Shown piece by piece: positions 1-8,124 of a stretch of 60,622 nucleotides of DNA. Positions within the stretch are counted from its first letter, which is position 1, and every line of letters starts with the position of its first letter. Source of the DNA: Gammaproteobacteria bacterium (lineage in GTDB: Bacteria > Pseudomonadota > Gammaproteobacteria > DSM-19610). The notes below the pieces were generated by a model. The model did no database searches and was not told the origin of the DNA. It saw nothing but the letters and a program-made list of their open reading frames with translations. The stretch lies in assembly GCA_026197075.1 (NCBI GenBank), contig JAPHQV010000003.1, positions 1 to 60,622 on the forward strand, read 5' to 3'. Position numbers and translations under genes: made by a program.

Positions 1-60
1 GGCCTCTGGCCGCGAACGGGTGTGCCACCGCCGGTTCGCGGCCAGAGGCCGCTCCTACAG
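1..60. repeat. GTAGGAGC-type REP palindrome (copy 1)
   Basis: The arms at 1-17 and 34-50 are perfect 17-bp inverted repeats (GGCCTCTGGCCGCGAAC and its complement), followed by GCTCCTACAG. The same GTAGGAGCGG..CCGCGAA unit recurs at 11351-11373, 12862-12930, 16355-16418, 46931-46955 and 60581-60622. The window starts inside the element. The minus-strand CTGTAG of the right edge supplies the ribD stop codon. Confidence 0.85.
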
Positions 61-1170
61 AGGCCGGGCCCGTGGCCGCGCGCGGATACGCCAGTCACGC
101 CCCACGGCCCGTATGTCCTGTATCTCCAGTTCGATGCGCTGTTCCATGCGCACCAGTCCGGGCAGGTGCAGCAGGCCGCGGGCATCGGCGCCCATGAGGT
201 GTGGCGCCAGGTAGACGATCAGCTCGTCCACCAGACCCGCCTGCACGAAGGCGCCGGCCAGGGTGGGGCCACTTTCCACCAATACCTCGTTGCACTCGCG
301 CGCCGCCAGCGTCAGCAGCACCGCTTCCAGGTTCAGGCCCTGTTCGCTCTCCGCGCAGGGCGCCACCTCGGCGCCGACCGCCTGCAGGGCGCGGGTGGCC
401 GCGCCGTCGTCGCTGGCGGTAAGGATCAGCACCGGGCCTTCCTGCTGCAACAGTCTGGCCTCGGGCGGGGTGCGCAGCCGGCGGTCCAGCACCACCCGCA
501 GGGGCTGGCGCACCGGCGCCATGCCGTTCAGGTCTTCCGCCCCCAGGCGCACGTTCAGCGAAGGATCATCGGCCAGCAGCGTGCCGCTGCCGGTAACGAT
601 GGCCGAGCTGCGTGCCCGCAGGCGCTGCACGTCGCGGCGCGCATGCTCGCCGGTGATCCACTGGCTCTCGCCGCTGGCCATGGCGGTGCTGCCGTCCAGG
701 CTCATGGCGAGCTTCACCCGCACCCAGGGCAGGCCCGTGCGCATACGCTTGCAGAAACCTGGATTAAGGGCTTCCGCTTCGGCGGCCAGCAGGCCCGCCT
801 CGGTCGTGATGCCGGCGGCCCGCAACCGTGCCAGCCCCTCCCCGGAGACCTTCGGGTTGGGATCCTCCAGGGCCGCCACCACCCGCGCCACCCCGGCCTC
901 GACCAGGGCATCGCAGCAGGGCGGCGTGCGGCCCTGGTGACTGCAGGGCTCCAGGCTCACATAAGCGGTGGCACCTGCGGCCGCCGCGCCTGCCGCGCGC
1001 AGGGCATGGACCTCGGCATGGGGCTCGCCGGCCCGCGCGTGCCAGCCCTCGCCGATCACCGCGCCGTCCTTCACCAGCACGCAGCCCACCCGCGGGTTGG
1101 GGTCGGTGCTGTACAGGCCGCGCGCCGCCAGCTGCAGGGCGCGCGCCATGTAACGGTGGTCGTCGCTCAT
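55..1170 (-). CDS. ribD: Bifunctional pyrimidine deaminase/reductase of riboflavin synthesis
   Basis: RibD (371 aa) deaminates and then reduces the pyrimidine product of GTP cyclohydrolase II in riboflavin synthesis, in the cytoplasm. The N-terminal deaminase domain (about 1-145) shows the zinc site H51-A-E53 with C76 (EPCSH) and C85 (RTPPC). The reductase domain begins near the [10 protein letters not shown] segment at about 150. The chosen ATG at 1170 overlaps the nrdR stop by 4 nt (ATGA), so the two are translationally coupled; an upstream ATG would lie inside nrdR. The last residues and the TAG stop come from the REP repeat at 1-60, so the native C-terminus may have been altered by repeat insertion. 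Confidence 0.95.
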   Translation of the reverse strand: MSDDHRYMARALQLAARGLYSTDPNPRVGCVLVKDGAVIGEGWHARAGEPHAEVHALRAAGAAAAGATAYVSLEPCSHQGRTPPCCDALVEAGVARVVAALEDPNPKVSGEGLARLRAAGITTEAGLLAAEAEALNPGFCKRMRTGLPWVRVKLAMSLDGSTAMASGESQWITGEHARRDVQRLRARSSAIVTGSGTLLADDPSLNVRLGAEDLNGMAPVRQPLRVVLDRRLRTPPEARLLQQEGPVLILTASDDGAATRALQAVGAEVAPCAESEQGLNLEAVLLTLAARECNEVLVESGPTLAGAFVQAGLVDELIVYLAPHLMGADARGLLHLPGLVRMEQRIELEIQDIRAVGRDWRIRARPRARPL

Positions 1171-1670
1171 TCCTTCTCCGGCAACAGCGGGATCTGCTGC
1201 TTGCGCGCCTCGGCGGAGGGCTCCTGCTCCAGCCGCTCGATCTCCTCGCGGAAGGCATTCACGTCCTGGAAGCTGCGGTACACGGAGGCGAAGCGCACAT
1301 AGGCTACCTGGTCCAGCTCGCGCAACTCGTCCATCACCCATTCACCCAGCTGCCGCGCCGGCAGCTCGCGCTCGCCGCTGGCCTGCAGGCGATGATGGAT
1401 ATGGCCCAGCGCCGCCTCCACCCGCTCGATGGCCACGGGGCGCTTTTCCAGGGCGCGCATGATGCCGGTGCGCAGCTTGTCCTCGTTGAAGGGCTCCCGC
1501 GAGCCGTCGCTCTTGATGACGCGCGGCATCAGCAGTTCGGCGCTCTCGTAGGTGGTGAAGCGCTCCCCGCAGCTGGTGCACTCGCGGCGGCGGCGCACCT
1601 GCGAGCCCTCGCCCGCCAGGCGCGAGTCCACCACCTTGGTATCCTGGGCTCCGCAGAATGGACAGCGCAT
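1167..1670 (-). CDS. nrdR: Transcriptional repressor NrdR
   Basis: NrdR (167 aa) is the ATP/dATP-sensing repressor of ribonucleotide reductase genes. It begins MRCPFCG and has the zinc ribbon C3, C6, C31, C34, followed by the [17 protein letters not shown] segment and an ATP-cone domain (about 45-140). Length and domain order match the family. The neighbours are glyA upstream and ribD downstream, the arrangement usual in gammaproteobacteria (glyA-nrdR-ribD), although a 250-bp repeat-filled gap separates it from glyA. It overlaps ribD by 4 nt. Confidence 0.96.
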   Translation of the reverse strand: MRCPFCGAQDTKVVDSRLAGEGSQVRRRRECTSCGERFTTYESAELLMPRVIKSDGSREPFNEDKLRTGIMRALEKRPVAIERVEAALGHIHHRLQASGERELPARQLGEWVMDELRELDQVAYVRFASVYRSFQDVNAFREEIERLEQEPSAEARKQQIPLLPEKE

Positions 1671-1697
1671 GTGGTGCCCTCGTTCAGCGTGTGCGCC

Positions 1698-1908
1698 GCG
1701 GAACGCGGAGAACGCAGAGACAAGGAGAACACGGAGTATTCAAAATAATGTTTTCCTCGCAGTAACAGACATCCGTACAAGGTCGCGAGAACATGGCATT
1801 ACCATCCAGTCCGGTTGACACCCCCGAGAAGGAGCGTGTCAACTTGGCCTGTATTCCGGATATCAAAATCTCCGTGTTCTCCTTGTCTCTGCGTTCTCCG
1901 TGTTCCGC
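1698..1908. repeat. Paired inverted intergenic repeat (ACGGAGAACGCAGAG family), downstream of glyA
   Basis: The arms at 1698-1736 and 1870-1908 are 39-bp inverted repeats with one mismatch, of the form GCGGAAC(A/G)CGGAG..AACACGGAG. The 133-bp centre holds a separate perfect hairpin, GTTGACAC (1814-1821) with GTGTCAAC (1835-1842), and no plausible gene. The same arm sequence occurs upstream of glyA (3335-3593), so glyA is bracketed by two copies of the structure. Function is unknown; it could be a non-autonomous mobile repeat or a transcript-end structure. Confidence 0.85.
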
Positions 1909-1923
1909 AACACCGCAGCCAAA

Positions 1924-3177
1924 TCACCCATAAACGGGGAATCGCCCACAAAGCTCCAGCACCTGCTTCTTCACCCGCGCGATGGTGTCGTGATTCTCCA
2001 GGTCGTCGAGGATGTCGCACATCCAGCCGGCCAGCTCGCGGCTCTCGGCCTCACCGAAACCACGGGTGGTGATGGCGGGGGTGCCGAGGCGGATGCCGCT
2101 GGTGACAAAGGGCGACTGCGGATCCTTGGGCACGGCGTTCTTGTTCACGGTGATGTTGGCCGCGCCCAGGGCCGCGTCGGCGGCCTTGCCGGTCAAGCCC
2201 TTGGCAATCAGGCTCACCAGGAACAGGTGGTCGTCGGTGCCACCGGACACCACGTCGTAACCACGCTCCATGAACACCTTGGCCATGGCACGGGCATTGT
2301 CCAGCACCTGCTGCTGGTAGGCCTTGAATTCAGGCTCCAGCGCTTCCTTGAAGGCCACCGCCTTGGCGGCGATGACATGCATCAGCGGGCCGCCCTGGGT
2401 GCCGGGGAACACCAGCGAATTGAACTTCTTCTCGAGTTCCGGGTTGGCCCTGGCGAGGATGATGCCACCGCGCGGGCCGCGCAGGGTCTTGTGGGTGGTG
2501 GAGGTGGTGACATCGGCGATCCGCACCGGGCTGGGGTACAGGCCTGCGGCGATCAGGCCGGCCACGTGGGCCATGTCCACCATCAGGTAGGCGCCGACGC
2601 TGTCGGCGATGGCCCGGAAGCGCCGCCAGTCCACCACGCGCGAATAGGCGGAGAAGCCGGCCACGATCATCTTCGGCTTGTGCTCCCTGGCGAGTGCCTC
2701 CACCTGCTCGTAGTCGATCTCGCCGGTATCGTCGTGGATGCCGTACTGGAAGGCCTTGTAGATCTTGCCGGAGAAATTCACCTTGGAGCCGTGGGTCAGG
2801 TGACCGCCGTCGGCCAGGCTCATGCCCAGCACGGTGTCGCCCGGCTCCAGCAGCGCCATGTACACGGCGGCATTGGCCTGGGAACCGGAATGGGGCTGCA
2901 CGTTGGCGTAGTCGGCGCCGAACAGCTGCTTGACGCGATCGATGGCCAGCTGCTCGGCGATGTCCACGTACTCGCAGCCGCCGTAATAGCGCTTGCCCGG
3001 GTAGCCCTCGGCGTACTTGTTGGTCAGGGCCGAGCCCTGCGCCTCCATGACGCGCGGGCTGGCGTAGTTCTCCGAGGCGATGAGCTCGATGTGCTCTTCC
3101 TGACGGGTGCGTTCGTGCTCGATGGCGGACCAGAGTTCGGGGTCGTAGCCGGCGATGGTCATATCTTTGCTGAACAT
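1924..3177 (-). CDS. glyA: Serine hydroxymethyltransferase
   Basis: GlyA (417 aa) interconverts serine and glycine with tetrahydrofolate, using PLP, in the cytoplasm. The PLP lysine is K230 in [15 protein letters not shown], and the N-terminus [16 protein letters not shown] is typical. An ATG 30 nt further upstream is in frame but lacks a Shine-Dalgarno; the chosen start has AAGG about 8 nt upstream. The gene stands between two palindromic repeat structures and is the first gene of the usual glyA-nrdR-ribD order. Confidence 0.97.
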   Translation of the reverse strand: MFSKDMTIAGYDPELWSAIEHERTRQEEHIELIASENYASPRVMEAQGSALTNKYAEGYPGKRYYGGCEYVDIAEQLAIDRVKQLFGADYANVQPHSGSQANAAVYMALLEPGDTVLGMSLADGGHLTHGSKVNFSGKIYKAFQYGIHDDTGEIDYEQVEALAREHKPKMIVAGFSAYSRVVDWRRFRAIADSVGAYLMVDMAHVAGLIAAGLYPSPVRIADVTTSTTHKTLRGPRGGIILARANPELEKKFNSLVFPGTQGGPLMHVIAAKAVAFKEALEPEFKAYQQQVLDNARAMAKVFMERGYDVVSGGTDDHLFLVSLIAKGLTGKAADAALGAANITVNKNAVPKDPQSPFVTSGIRLGTPAITTRGFGEAESRELAGWMCDILDDLENHDTIARVKKQVLELCGRFPVYG

Positions 3178-3640
3178 TCGGTATACCTTGGGGAAAGCGG
3201 GAAACAAGGGCGGAATGATACCGGATTCAGGCAGTTATTGCATGACCCGGGACAAGGCCGGGGAATGGGCCTGCTCGGCCTGGATACACGTGGAAACAAG
3301 GGGTTAGGGGCAAGCACTGGGGTTCGGCGCTGCATAACACGGAGAACGCAGAGATAGGGAGAACACAGAGAAAAATATGTTTAAGAGTGGCACTGACGTA
3401 AGGCGGAGGGCATTTTTTCGTCATTCCGGTACTGGCTTGCGCTGGCACATGCTCCGCCCGGAATCCATGAATTCAATGCGGATACAGGTCCTGGATCCCG
3501 GCCTGCGCCGGGATGACGGGGCATGAGCTTAAGTCCGCGCGATTTATATCTTGAAAATCTCCGTGTTCTCCCTATCTCTGCGTTCTCCGTGTTTCGCGGC
3601 TCCATCCCCCAACGGAGCTACAAACCCCCACCGCACCCCC
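3178..3640. other. Gene-free stretch between glyA and the R-M island
   Basis: I see no credible gene here. The 5' part (3178-3330) would carry the glyA promoter. The remainder is filled by a nested repeat: outer ACGGAGAACGCAGAG arms (3335-3369 and 3559-3593) enclose a GTCATTCCGG/GGATGACGG palindrome (3419-3519). The stretch ends at the degenerate ettA-like promoter copy (3641-3699). Confidence 0.7.
3335..3593. repeat. Paired inverted intergenic repeat (ACGGAGAACGCAGAG family), upstream of glyA
   Basis: The arms at 3335-3369 and 3559-3593 match as 35-bp inverted repeats with one mismatch, and have the same consensus as the pair at 1698-1908. The loop contains another repeat family, a CGTCATTCCGG ... 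CCGGGATGACGG palindrome (3419-3519). Confidence 0.85.
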
Positions 3641-3699
3641 TATAATGCCCTGCTCTGGAACATCAAATGGAATCCTCATGGCGCAAACGTCTACACTAT
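3641..3699 (+). pseudogene. Degenerate copy of the ettA promoter and first codons
   Basis: This 59-nt stretch aligns without gaps to 8381-8426 (TATAAT box, GGAA, GGAATCC, ATGGCGCAA; 35 of 46 identical) and then, after a 1-nt deletion, matches ACGTCTACAC. In ettA these bases are the -10 box, the start and codons 1-7 (MAQYVYT). Here the frame is broken by the deletion and runs straight into the restriction gene's stop codon. It is a left-hand boundary copy of the R-M island. Confidence 0.8.
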
Positions 3700-4571
3700 T
3701 AGAGCCCGTGCTCATCCTTCAGTTGCATGAGATCGGCTTCCAACTGGTCAGTCATTGCCTGGGTGTAGATACGGTGAATCTTGCCCTGGTTCTGCAAAGT
3801 TACCAGCTTGTTCAGATCGCTGGTGCGATCGCGCCAAGTGATGCCGTCGGTAATGAGCAAAAAGTGAGTGTCATTCCGCTTCTCATAGACGATGCGAGTG
3901 ATATCGCCGAGCACATCGGTCTGTTTGCTGCCAGTGGCGCCGTAGGCCTTAACCTCGATCAGGATACTGGGATCATCCTTCGACGGGACCGCAAAATCAG
4001 TCTTTTCACTACTCGTACCGGTAGCACCCGTAAATTGACAACGCAAATCATAAGCGCCTTCACCAAAGACCTTAATCAATAATTTTTCAACAAAATCTTC
4101 CAGATAACGGCCACGGCGCTGCCCCTTGATAGCGCTTCCACGACCACCCTTGAGCCGTTCAGTGAGCAGATCACTCCAACTGATCGGTGTGTTAATGATG
4201 GCAGCCATGCGACTAAGAACCCCCAGCGATTCCAGTGCTGCGCATGCATTATCCGGATCTTTCTTGAAATGTTTGATACCAAGAGTACCACCGATACGTT
4301 CGCGTAATTCTGCCGTCAACTCGTCCTTGGACAGATCGAGGAACAGGCGGATTACTGTCAATCCGGCCTCGAACTTCTCCTTGGGCTTGAGGCCATTTGG
4401 AGTGTGTTCCGTGTCGAGCAGCTGCAGAAGATCGGCCCGGGTGTAATAGGCCTTCCGCGGAATCTGCCGCATACGTTGAATCACCGCGTCGGCGTGCGCA
4501 TCACGCCAACTGGTTTCTACGGGGGAAAGTTTCTGCAGGATTTCATTAAGGGTCTGTCGGTATCGCTTCAT
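3699..4571 (-). CDS. Type II restriction endonuclease, PD-(D/E)XK type (DpnII-like layout)
   Basis: A 290-aa protein starting MKRYRQTLNEILQKL. The catalytic core reads D192 ... E206-V-K208 followed by a GxxGSK segment (211-216), the PD-(D/E)XK pattern also seen in DpnII/MboI-type enzymes; the exact specificity cannot be read from sequence. The partner methyltransferase lies just upstream on the same strand, and without the IS66 element its stop codon and this ATG would be only 12 nt apart. IS66 has landed 7 bp before the ATG: the target duplication ends inside the start codon, so the coding sequence is whole but cut off from its operon. It is also in frame with the tnpC reading frame, giving a fused frame. 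Base use is visibly less GC-rich than flanking genes, suggesting transfer. Confidence 0.8.
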   Translation of the reverse strand: MKRYRQTLNEILQKLSPVETSWRDAHADAVIQRMRQIPRKAYYTRADLLQLLDTEHTPNGLKPKEKFEAGLTVIRLFLDLSKDELTAELRERIGGTLGIKHFKKDPDNACAALESLGVLSRMAAIINTPISWSDLLTERLKGGRGSAIKGQRRGRYLEDFVEKLLIKVFGEGAYDLRCQFTGATGTSSEKTDFAVPSKDDPSILIEVKAYGATGSKQTDVLGDITRIVYEKRNDTHFLLITDGITWRDRTSDLNKLVTLQNQGKIHRIYTQAMTDQLEADLMQLKDEHGL

Positions 4572-6158
4572 TAGTTCGTAAGCGGTCAATGAACGACAGG
4601 GTGGCTCAGCCATCCTGATCTGATCCGCGACAAGGTTACCGGGCAGCAGTGCCTCGATGGCTTCCACCGTTTCCGCCTTCGGCAGTTCGGTAAACAGATG
4701 CCGGAGATAGCGATAGGGCTCCAGGCCGTTGGCCTTGGCCGTCTCGATCAGCGAGTACAGGTTGGCGCTAGCCTCCACGCCCCGGACCGAGTCGCTGAAC
4801 AGCCAGTTCTTGCGGCCGAGCACGAACGGGCGGATCGCATTTTCGGCACCGTTGTTGTCGATCGCCAACCGGCCATCGTCCAGGTAACGGACCAGCTTGT
4901 CCCATTCGTTGTGCAAGTAGTTCAGGGCCCGGCCGGTGGTGCTGGTGGGTGGCACCTGCGGCAGGGCCTCATCCAGCCAGGCGCGCAGTTCGTCGAGGAT
5001 GGGCCGGGCATGCTGGTGTCGATGGGCATGGCGTGCTTCCGGTGTCAGGGTGCGCGCCTGCTTCTCGACCCCGTACAGCTTCTGGATCAATGCCAGGGCG
5101 CGGTGGGCCTTGCCGCGGGTCTTGTGCCTGCCCTGTGCCTTGACCGCCTCATCGAACTTGCGCCGCGCATGCGCCCAGCACCCGACGTGCCTCAGCCCAT
5201 GAACCGCCACGGCCGCATTGTAGCCATCATAGCCGTCGGTTTGCAGATAGCCCTGGAAGCCATCGAGCAGACGCCTGGGCACCCCGGCACCGCGACCGGG
5301 ATCGTAGTCAAACAGCACCACCGGCCGCTCCGGCGGCCCGCCGCGCTGCAGCCAGAGGTAGGACTTCGATTGTGCCGTCTTGCCTGCCTCCTTCAGTACC
5401 TGCACCGGCGTTTCATCCATCTGCACCATGTCATAGGCCAGCAGGCGATCGCGCAGCAGGTTGATGAGTGGCTGGATCAGCCGCCCCGCCTGGATCATCC
5501 AGTTCGCCAGCGTGGCACGCGGCAGTTCCACGCCGATGCGCTTGAGGATCGCCTCCTGCCGGTACAGGGGCAAGGCATCCTGGTACTTCGAGACCGTGAT
5601 GTGCGCCAGCAGGCCCGGCGAGGCCAGGCTCTTCGGGATCGGTTGGGCGGGCAATGGCGCGGTCTTGATGCACTGGCCACAGCGGCAGGCGTACTGCTTG
5701 CGGATATGGCGGATCACCTGGATCTTGGCCGGTACGATATCCAGCTGCTCCGACACCACCTCGCCGATCTCGGTCAGGGGCTGACCGTCATGCGGGCAGG
5801 TCCGCTCGTCGTCGGCCAGCGCATGCACCACCTCCACCCGTGGCAGCGCCTCGGGGAGTGGCTTGCGGCCGGTCTTCTGGCGGGTGTGGGCAGGAACGTC
5901 GACGGTCTCAGCTTGCGAGAAGGTCTCGGCCTCAACCTCGGTTTCATCGAACAACCGGATCTGATCCGGGGCGATCTTCTCGCTGCTGGCCGCGTAACGG
6001 CGCGCCAGCGCGAGGTTCAGTTGTTCCTGGAGGAGAAGGACTTTGGCTTGCAGCTGCGCGTTGCGCGCCACCACTTCGTCATGCTTTTTGGCTTGTCCAA
6101 CGAGTAGCGCCTTCAGCGCGTCCACGTCATCGGGTAATGGATCCAGTGCAATCGGCAT
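3699..6158 (-). CDS. tnpC: IS66 transposase TnpC, reading on in frame into the restriction gene
   Basis: TnpC is the DDE transposase of IS66 elements. It starts MPIALDPLPDDVDALKALL, with an N-terminal leucine-rich coiled coil (about 1-60), a zinc-finger-like domain (CPHDGQ; CRCGQC), the DDE core (MDETPVQVL, TDGYDGYNA, NNGAENAIRPFVLGRKNW) and the usual C-terminal LFTELPKAETVEAIEALLPGN. About 527 residues lie inside the IS. No stop occurs before the element's end: the frame crosses the TACGAACTA junction and continues through all 290 residues of the restriction enzyme, a potential 819-aa fusion. Whether a fused protein is made is unknown. Confidence 0.85.
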   Translation of the reverse strand: MPIALDPLPDDVDALKALLVGQAKKHDEVVARNAQLQAKVLLLQEQLNLALARRYAASSEKIAPDQIRLFDETEVEAETFSQAETVDVPAHTRQKTGRKPLPEALPRVEVVHALADDERTCPHDGQPLTEIGEVVSEQLDIVPAKIQVIRHIRKQYACRCGQCIKTAPLPAQPIPKSLASPGLLAHITVSKYQDALPLYRQEAILKRIGVELPRATLANWMIQAGRLIQPLINLLRDRLLAYDMVQMDETPVQVLKEAGKTAQSKSYLWLQRGGPPERPVVLFDYDPGRGAGVPRRLLDGFQGYLQTDGYDGYNAAVAVHGLRHVGCWAHARRKFDEAVKAQGRHKTRGKAHRALALIQKLYGVEKQARTLTPEARHAHRHQHARPILDELRAWLDEALPQVPPTSTTGRALNYLHNEWDKLVRYLDDGRLAIDNNGAENAIRPFVLGRKNWLFSDSVRGVEASANLYSLIETAKANGLEPYRYLRHLFTELPKAETVEAIEALLPGNLVADQIRMAEPPCRSLTAYELMKRYRQTLNEILQKLSPVETSWRDAHADAVIQRMRQIPRKAYYTRADLLQLLDTEHTPNGLKPKEKFEAGLTVIRLFLDLSKDELTAELRERIGGTLGIKHFKKDPDNACAALESLGVLSRMAAIINTPISWSDLLTERLKGGRGSAIKGQRRGRYLEDFVEKLLIKVFGEGAYDLRCQFTGATGTSSEKTDFAVPSKDDPSILIEVKAYGATGSKQTDVLGDITRIVYEKRNDTHFLLITDGITWRDRTSDLNKLVTLQNQGKIHRIYTQAMTDQLEADLMQLKDEHGL
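4570..4577. repeat. IS66 target-site duplication, left copy
   Basis: ATTAGTTC directly precedes the IS66 end GTAAGCGG at 4578 and is repeated exactly at 6968-6975 after the other end. Eight bp is the usual IS66 duplication length. Confidence 0.9.
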
Positions 6159-6192
6159 GCACAGGATTGTACTATAAATACAGGGAAAAGCG

Positions 6193-6552
6193 CTATAATA
6201 CGCTGCGAAAATACAAGCGCGCATGCGGCTGCAGGCGCATCACATCGTAGCCGTCCAGTAGCCAGTTCAGCTGCTGGCCGGTCAAGGTGATCACTTCGCC
6301 TTCGTCCTTGCGCGGCCATTTGAATCGCGCCTGCTCCAGGCGCTTCTGCCACAGGCAGAAGCCGCTGCGCTCCCAGTACAGGATCTTGATCTTGTCGCGC
6401 GTGCGGTTGCAAAACACGAACAGCTGCTCGGAAAACGGATCCTGCCGCAGGGTCTGTTCCACCAGTACCGCCAGCCCGTTGATGCCCTTGCGGAAGTCCA
6501 CCGCGTCCCGGCACAGGTACACGGTGGGCAGTTCATTCGACGGGCGCATCAT
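6193..6552 (-). CDS. tnpB: IS66 accessory protein TnpB
   Basis: A 119-aa protein (MMRPSNELPTVYLCRDAVDFRKGINGL..) with the conserved TnpB segments VDFRKGINGLA, FVFCNRTRDKIKILYWERSGFCLW and KRLE. It is required for IS66 transposition in studied members. Its ATG overlaps the tnpA stop by 4 nt (ATGA), and tnpC begins 34 nt downstream of its stop. It is of normal length. Confidence 0.93.
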   Translation of the reverse strand: MMRPSNELPTVYLCRDAVDFRKGINGLAVLVEQTLRQDPFSEQLFVFCNRTRDKIKILYWERSGFCLWQKRLEQARFKWPRKDEGEVITLTGQQLNWLLDGYDVMRLQPHARLYFRSVL

Positions 6553-6887
6553 CCCAGCGCCGCCGCCGTGCCGAGCACCACAGTCAGGGTCCCGGCATCC
6601 ACCGTGCCGGAAAACGCCACCGACACGCCGTTCGGCAGCTGGACCCGCCACTCACTACCTACGACCGTGCCCACCACCTCGGCCCGCTGGAGGCGTACCG
6701 GGCGCGGGTGCGACAACACGCCTTTCTGGACCAGCACCTTCTTCCCGGCATACATCGCCTGGGCGGCAATACCCTGTTCCGCTGCGTACTCCGCAATCGT
6801 CTTGCCAGAGGCCTCACAGGCCCGGACCTGTTCCAGCCAGTAGCGCTGGCGTTCCGTCAGCACCGGTTGCTTTGCCTTGACCATCAT
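6549..6887 (-). CDS. tnpA: IS66 accessory protein TnpA
   Basis: A 112-aa HTH protein: ERQRYWLEQVRACEASGKTIAEYAAEQGI is the Tnp/IS3-type helix-turn-helix, followed by a variable linker and a C-terminal VAFSGTVDAGTLTVVL segment typical of IS66 TnpA. The ATG at 6887 has GGAG just upstream; a GTG at 6914 in the same frame is less well supported. First gene of the element. Confidence 0.9.
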   Translation of the reverse strand: MMVKAKQPVLTERQRYWLEQVRACEASGKTIAEYAAEQGIAAQAMYAGKKVLVQKGVLSHPRPVRLQRAEVVGTVVGSEWRVQLPNGVSVAFSGTVDAGTLTVVLGTAAALG

Positions 6888-6967
6888 CTCGCTCCGCTGT
6901 GATTGAAATGGCACAGCGTGCGCGGAACGTTGTCAACTGGGTAGGGTGTGGTTTATTTTGCGGTTAC

Positions 6968-6975
6968 ATTAGTTC
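6968..6975. repeat. IS66 target-site duplication, right copy
   Basis: ATTAGTTC follows the IS66 end at 6967 and matches 4570-4577 exactly. It lies between the methyltransferase TAA (6982-6984) and the IS. Confidence 0.9.
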
Positions 6976-6981
6976 TTGTTC

Positions 6982-8124
6982 TTAGTAGCCAATAATCAGG
7001 TATTCCTGGACTTGGGCACGCTTGACGGTGCTGTGTGTACCGAAATGATAGCGGTGAGCGCGCTCAAACACATCTACGGACTGCTTATAGCGGCGCATCA
7101 GCTGGCGCAACTCGGCCAAATCAGGATAGCCGTTCGAGGAGTATGACAGGACCAGGGTGCTGTCAGCGAATTTTCGGAATAACTGGTCGAAGGCATCGAT
7201 GGCAGTGCGACGATAGGAGAATGGTGTGAACGGCTTATCGATCTTCTTGACGCGGCTATCTTCCATGATCGACTTACCTTCCCAGTAACACGACAGGCCT
7301 TCGAGGAAATGATAGCGTTTCATGTAGCAGTTGTCGTCAGCGCGTGGCACATAGGGTGGGTCCATGTACACCAGGTCGGCAGGGGCACCATCCCACGCGA
7401 AGATATCCCCATGACGAGCTACATTCGGTTGGCCGTTATCAAAAGCGGCCTCATTATAGACATCCACTTGCTCCAAGAAATGCTCTTGCAGTGATAACTT
7501 CAGATCGCGGCGACCATCCTTGTAATGCTCAGGGTCTCCTGCAATTGTAAACACACCGCGAGGCTGGCGCTTGACGCAAGATCGGATCAACGCGGCCAAA
7601 GCAATGGCTCGCTCATACGCATCGCCTAGCTTATTGATATTCCAGGACACCCGGTCGAGAAAACGAAGATCCTCTGGAGTATAGAAAATCCCAGAGAAGG
7701 TGCGCTCAATGAAATGTTTATGCCTTGGATCATAGGTCAGCAACTGCTCAAGACTAACCTCTGAAAGCTGGTGCCCCGGGTTCTCGATCAAAGCCTTTGC
7801 AACGGTAGTACTGAGATTAAGAAAATCATTGGTAACGACCTGCTTACCCATGGCTTTGAACAGGTAACCCACACAACCAGAACCGGAAAAGGCGTCGATG
7901 GCTGTCTCGAATTGATAGCCTGATAGAATTTTGTGAATCCATGGCAATAGCCGGTACTTGCTACCCATAAAGCGCAACTGAGGATACCGCTCTGCCATAA
8001 CCGGGAACCCGCCATCAAAAAGCTCTTCCTGGATGGGGTCAGGGATGGGTTCAGCAATCTTATCTGCGGATTGATTCTTGCGTTCAACGTGAACTGGGTA
8101 CATAACTGGGCGGGATGAACTCAT
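6982..8124 (-). CDS. DNA adenine-N6 methyltransferase, D12 class (R-M partner)
   Basis: A 380-aa D12-class methyltransferase. Motif X RFMGSKYRLLPWI (51-63), AdoMet-binding motif I DAFSGSG (77-83) and catalytic motif IV DPPY (255-258) appear in the order of the alpha/Dam-like group, with the target-recognition region between. It would protect host sites against the endonuclease encoded next. The first ATG (8124) lacks a clear ribosome site, and M43 at 7998, nine residues before motif X, is an alternative start. The stop lies 6 bp from the IS66 target duplication. Codon use is more AT-rich than in flanking housekeeping genes, in keeping with an acquired island. The recognition sequence cannot be inferred. 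Confidence 0.88.
   Translation of the reverse strand: MSSSRPVMYPVHVERKNQSADKIAEPIPDPIQEELFDGGFPVMAERYPQLRFMGSKYRLLPWIHKILSGYQFETAIDAFSGSGCVGYLFKAMGKQVVTNDFLNLSTTVAKALIENPGHQLSEVSLEQLLTYDPRHKHFIERTFSGIFYTPEDLRFLDRVSWNINKLGDAYERAIALAALIRSCVKRQPRGVFTIAGDPEHYKDGRRDLKLSLQEHFLEQVDVYNEAAFDNGQPNVARHGDIFAWDGAPADLVYMDPPYVPRADDNCYMKRYHFLEGLSCYWEGKSIMEDSRVKKIDKPFTPFSYRRTAIDAFDQLFRKFADSTLVLSYSSNGYPDLAELRQLMRRYKQSVDVFERAHRYHFGTHSTVKRAQVQEYLIIGY

Larger units (their letters stand above)
4578..6967 (-). mobile_element. Complete IS66-family insertion sequence (2390 bp)
   Basis: The ends are imperfect inverted repeats: GTAAGCGGTCAATGAACGAC at 4578 and, on the other strand from 6967, GTAACCGCAAAATAAACCAC. It carries tnpA, tnpB and tnpC in the standard order, each overlapping or close to the next, with an exact 8-bp direct duplication outside. 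Length and organisation are typical, and no gene is broken. It sits precisely in the gap between a methyltransferase stop codon and the partner endonuclease start codon. Confidence 0.93.

Noticed and set aside
1814-1842. GTTGACAC/GTGTCAAC hairpin as glyA terminator
   Set aside because: No U tract on either strand and it lies 80 nt beyond the stop, inside the centre of a repeat unit; treated as part of that unit.
4640-4654. GTTACCGGG near the tnpC 3' end as the IS66 terminus
   Set aside because: No matching 8-bp duplication. The terminus at 4578 has both an exact duplication and a better inverted match to the other end.
4698-6107. 469-codon frame antisense to tnpC
   Set aside because: Antisense shadow of a conserved transposase; no family features.
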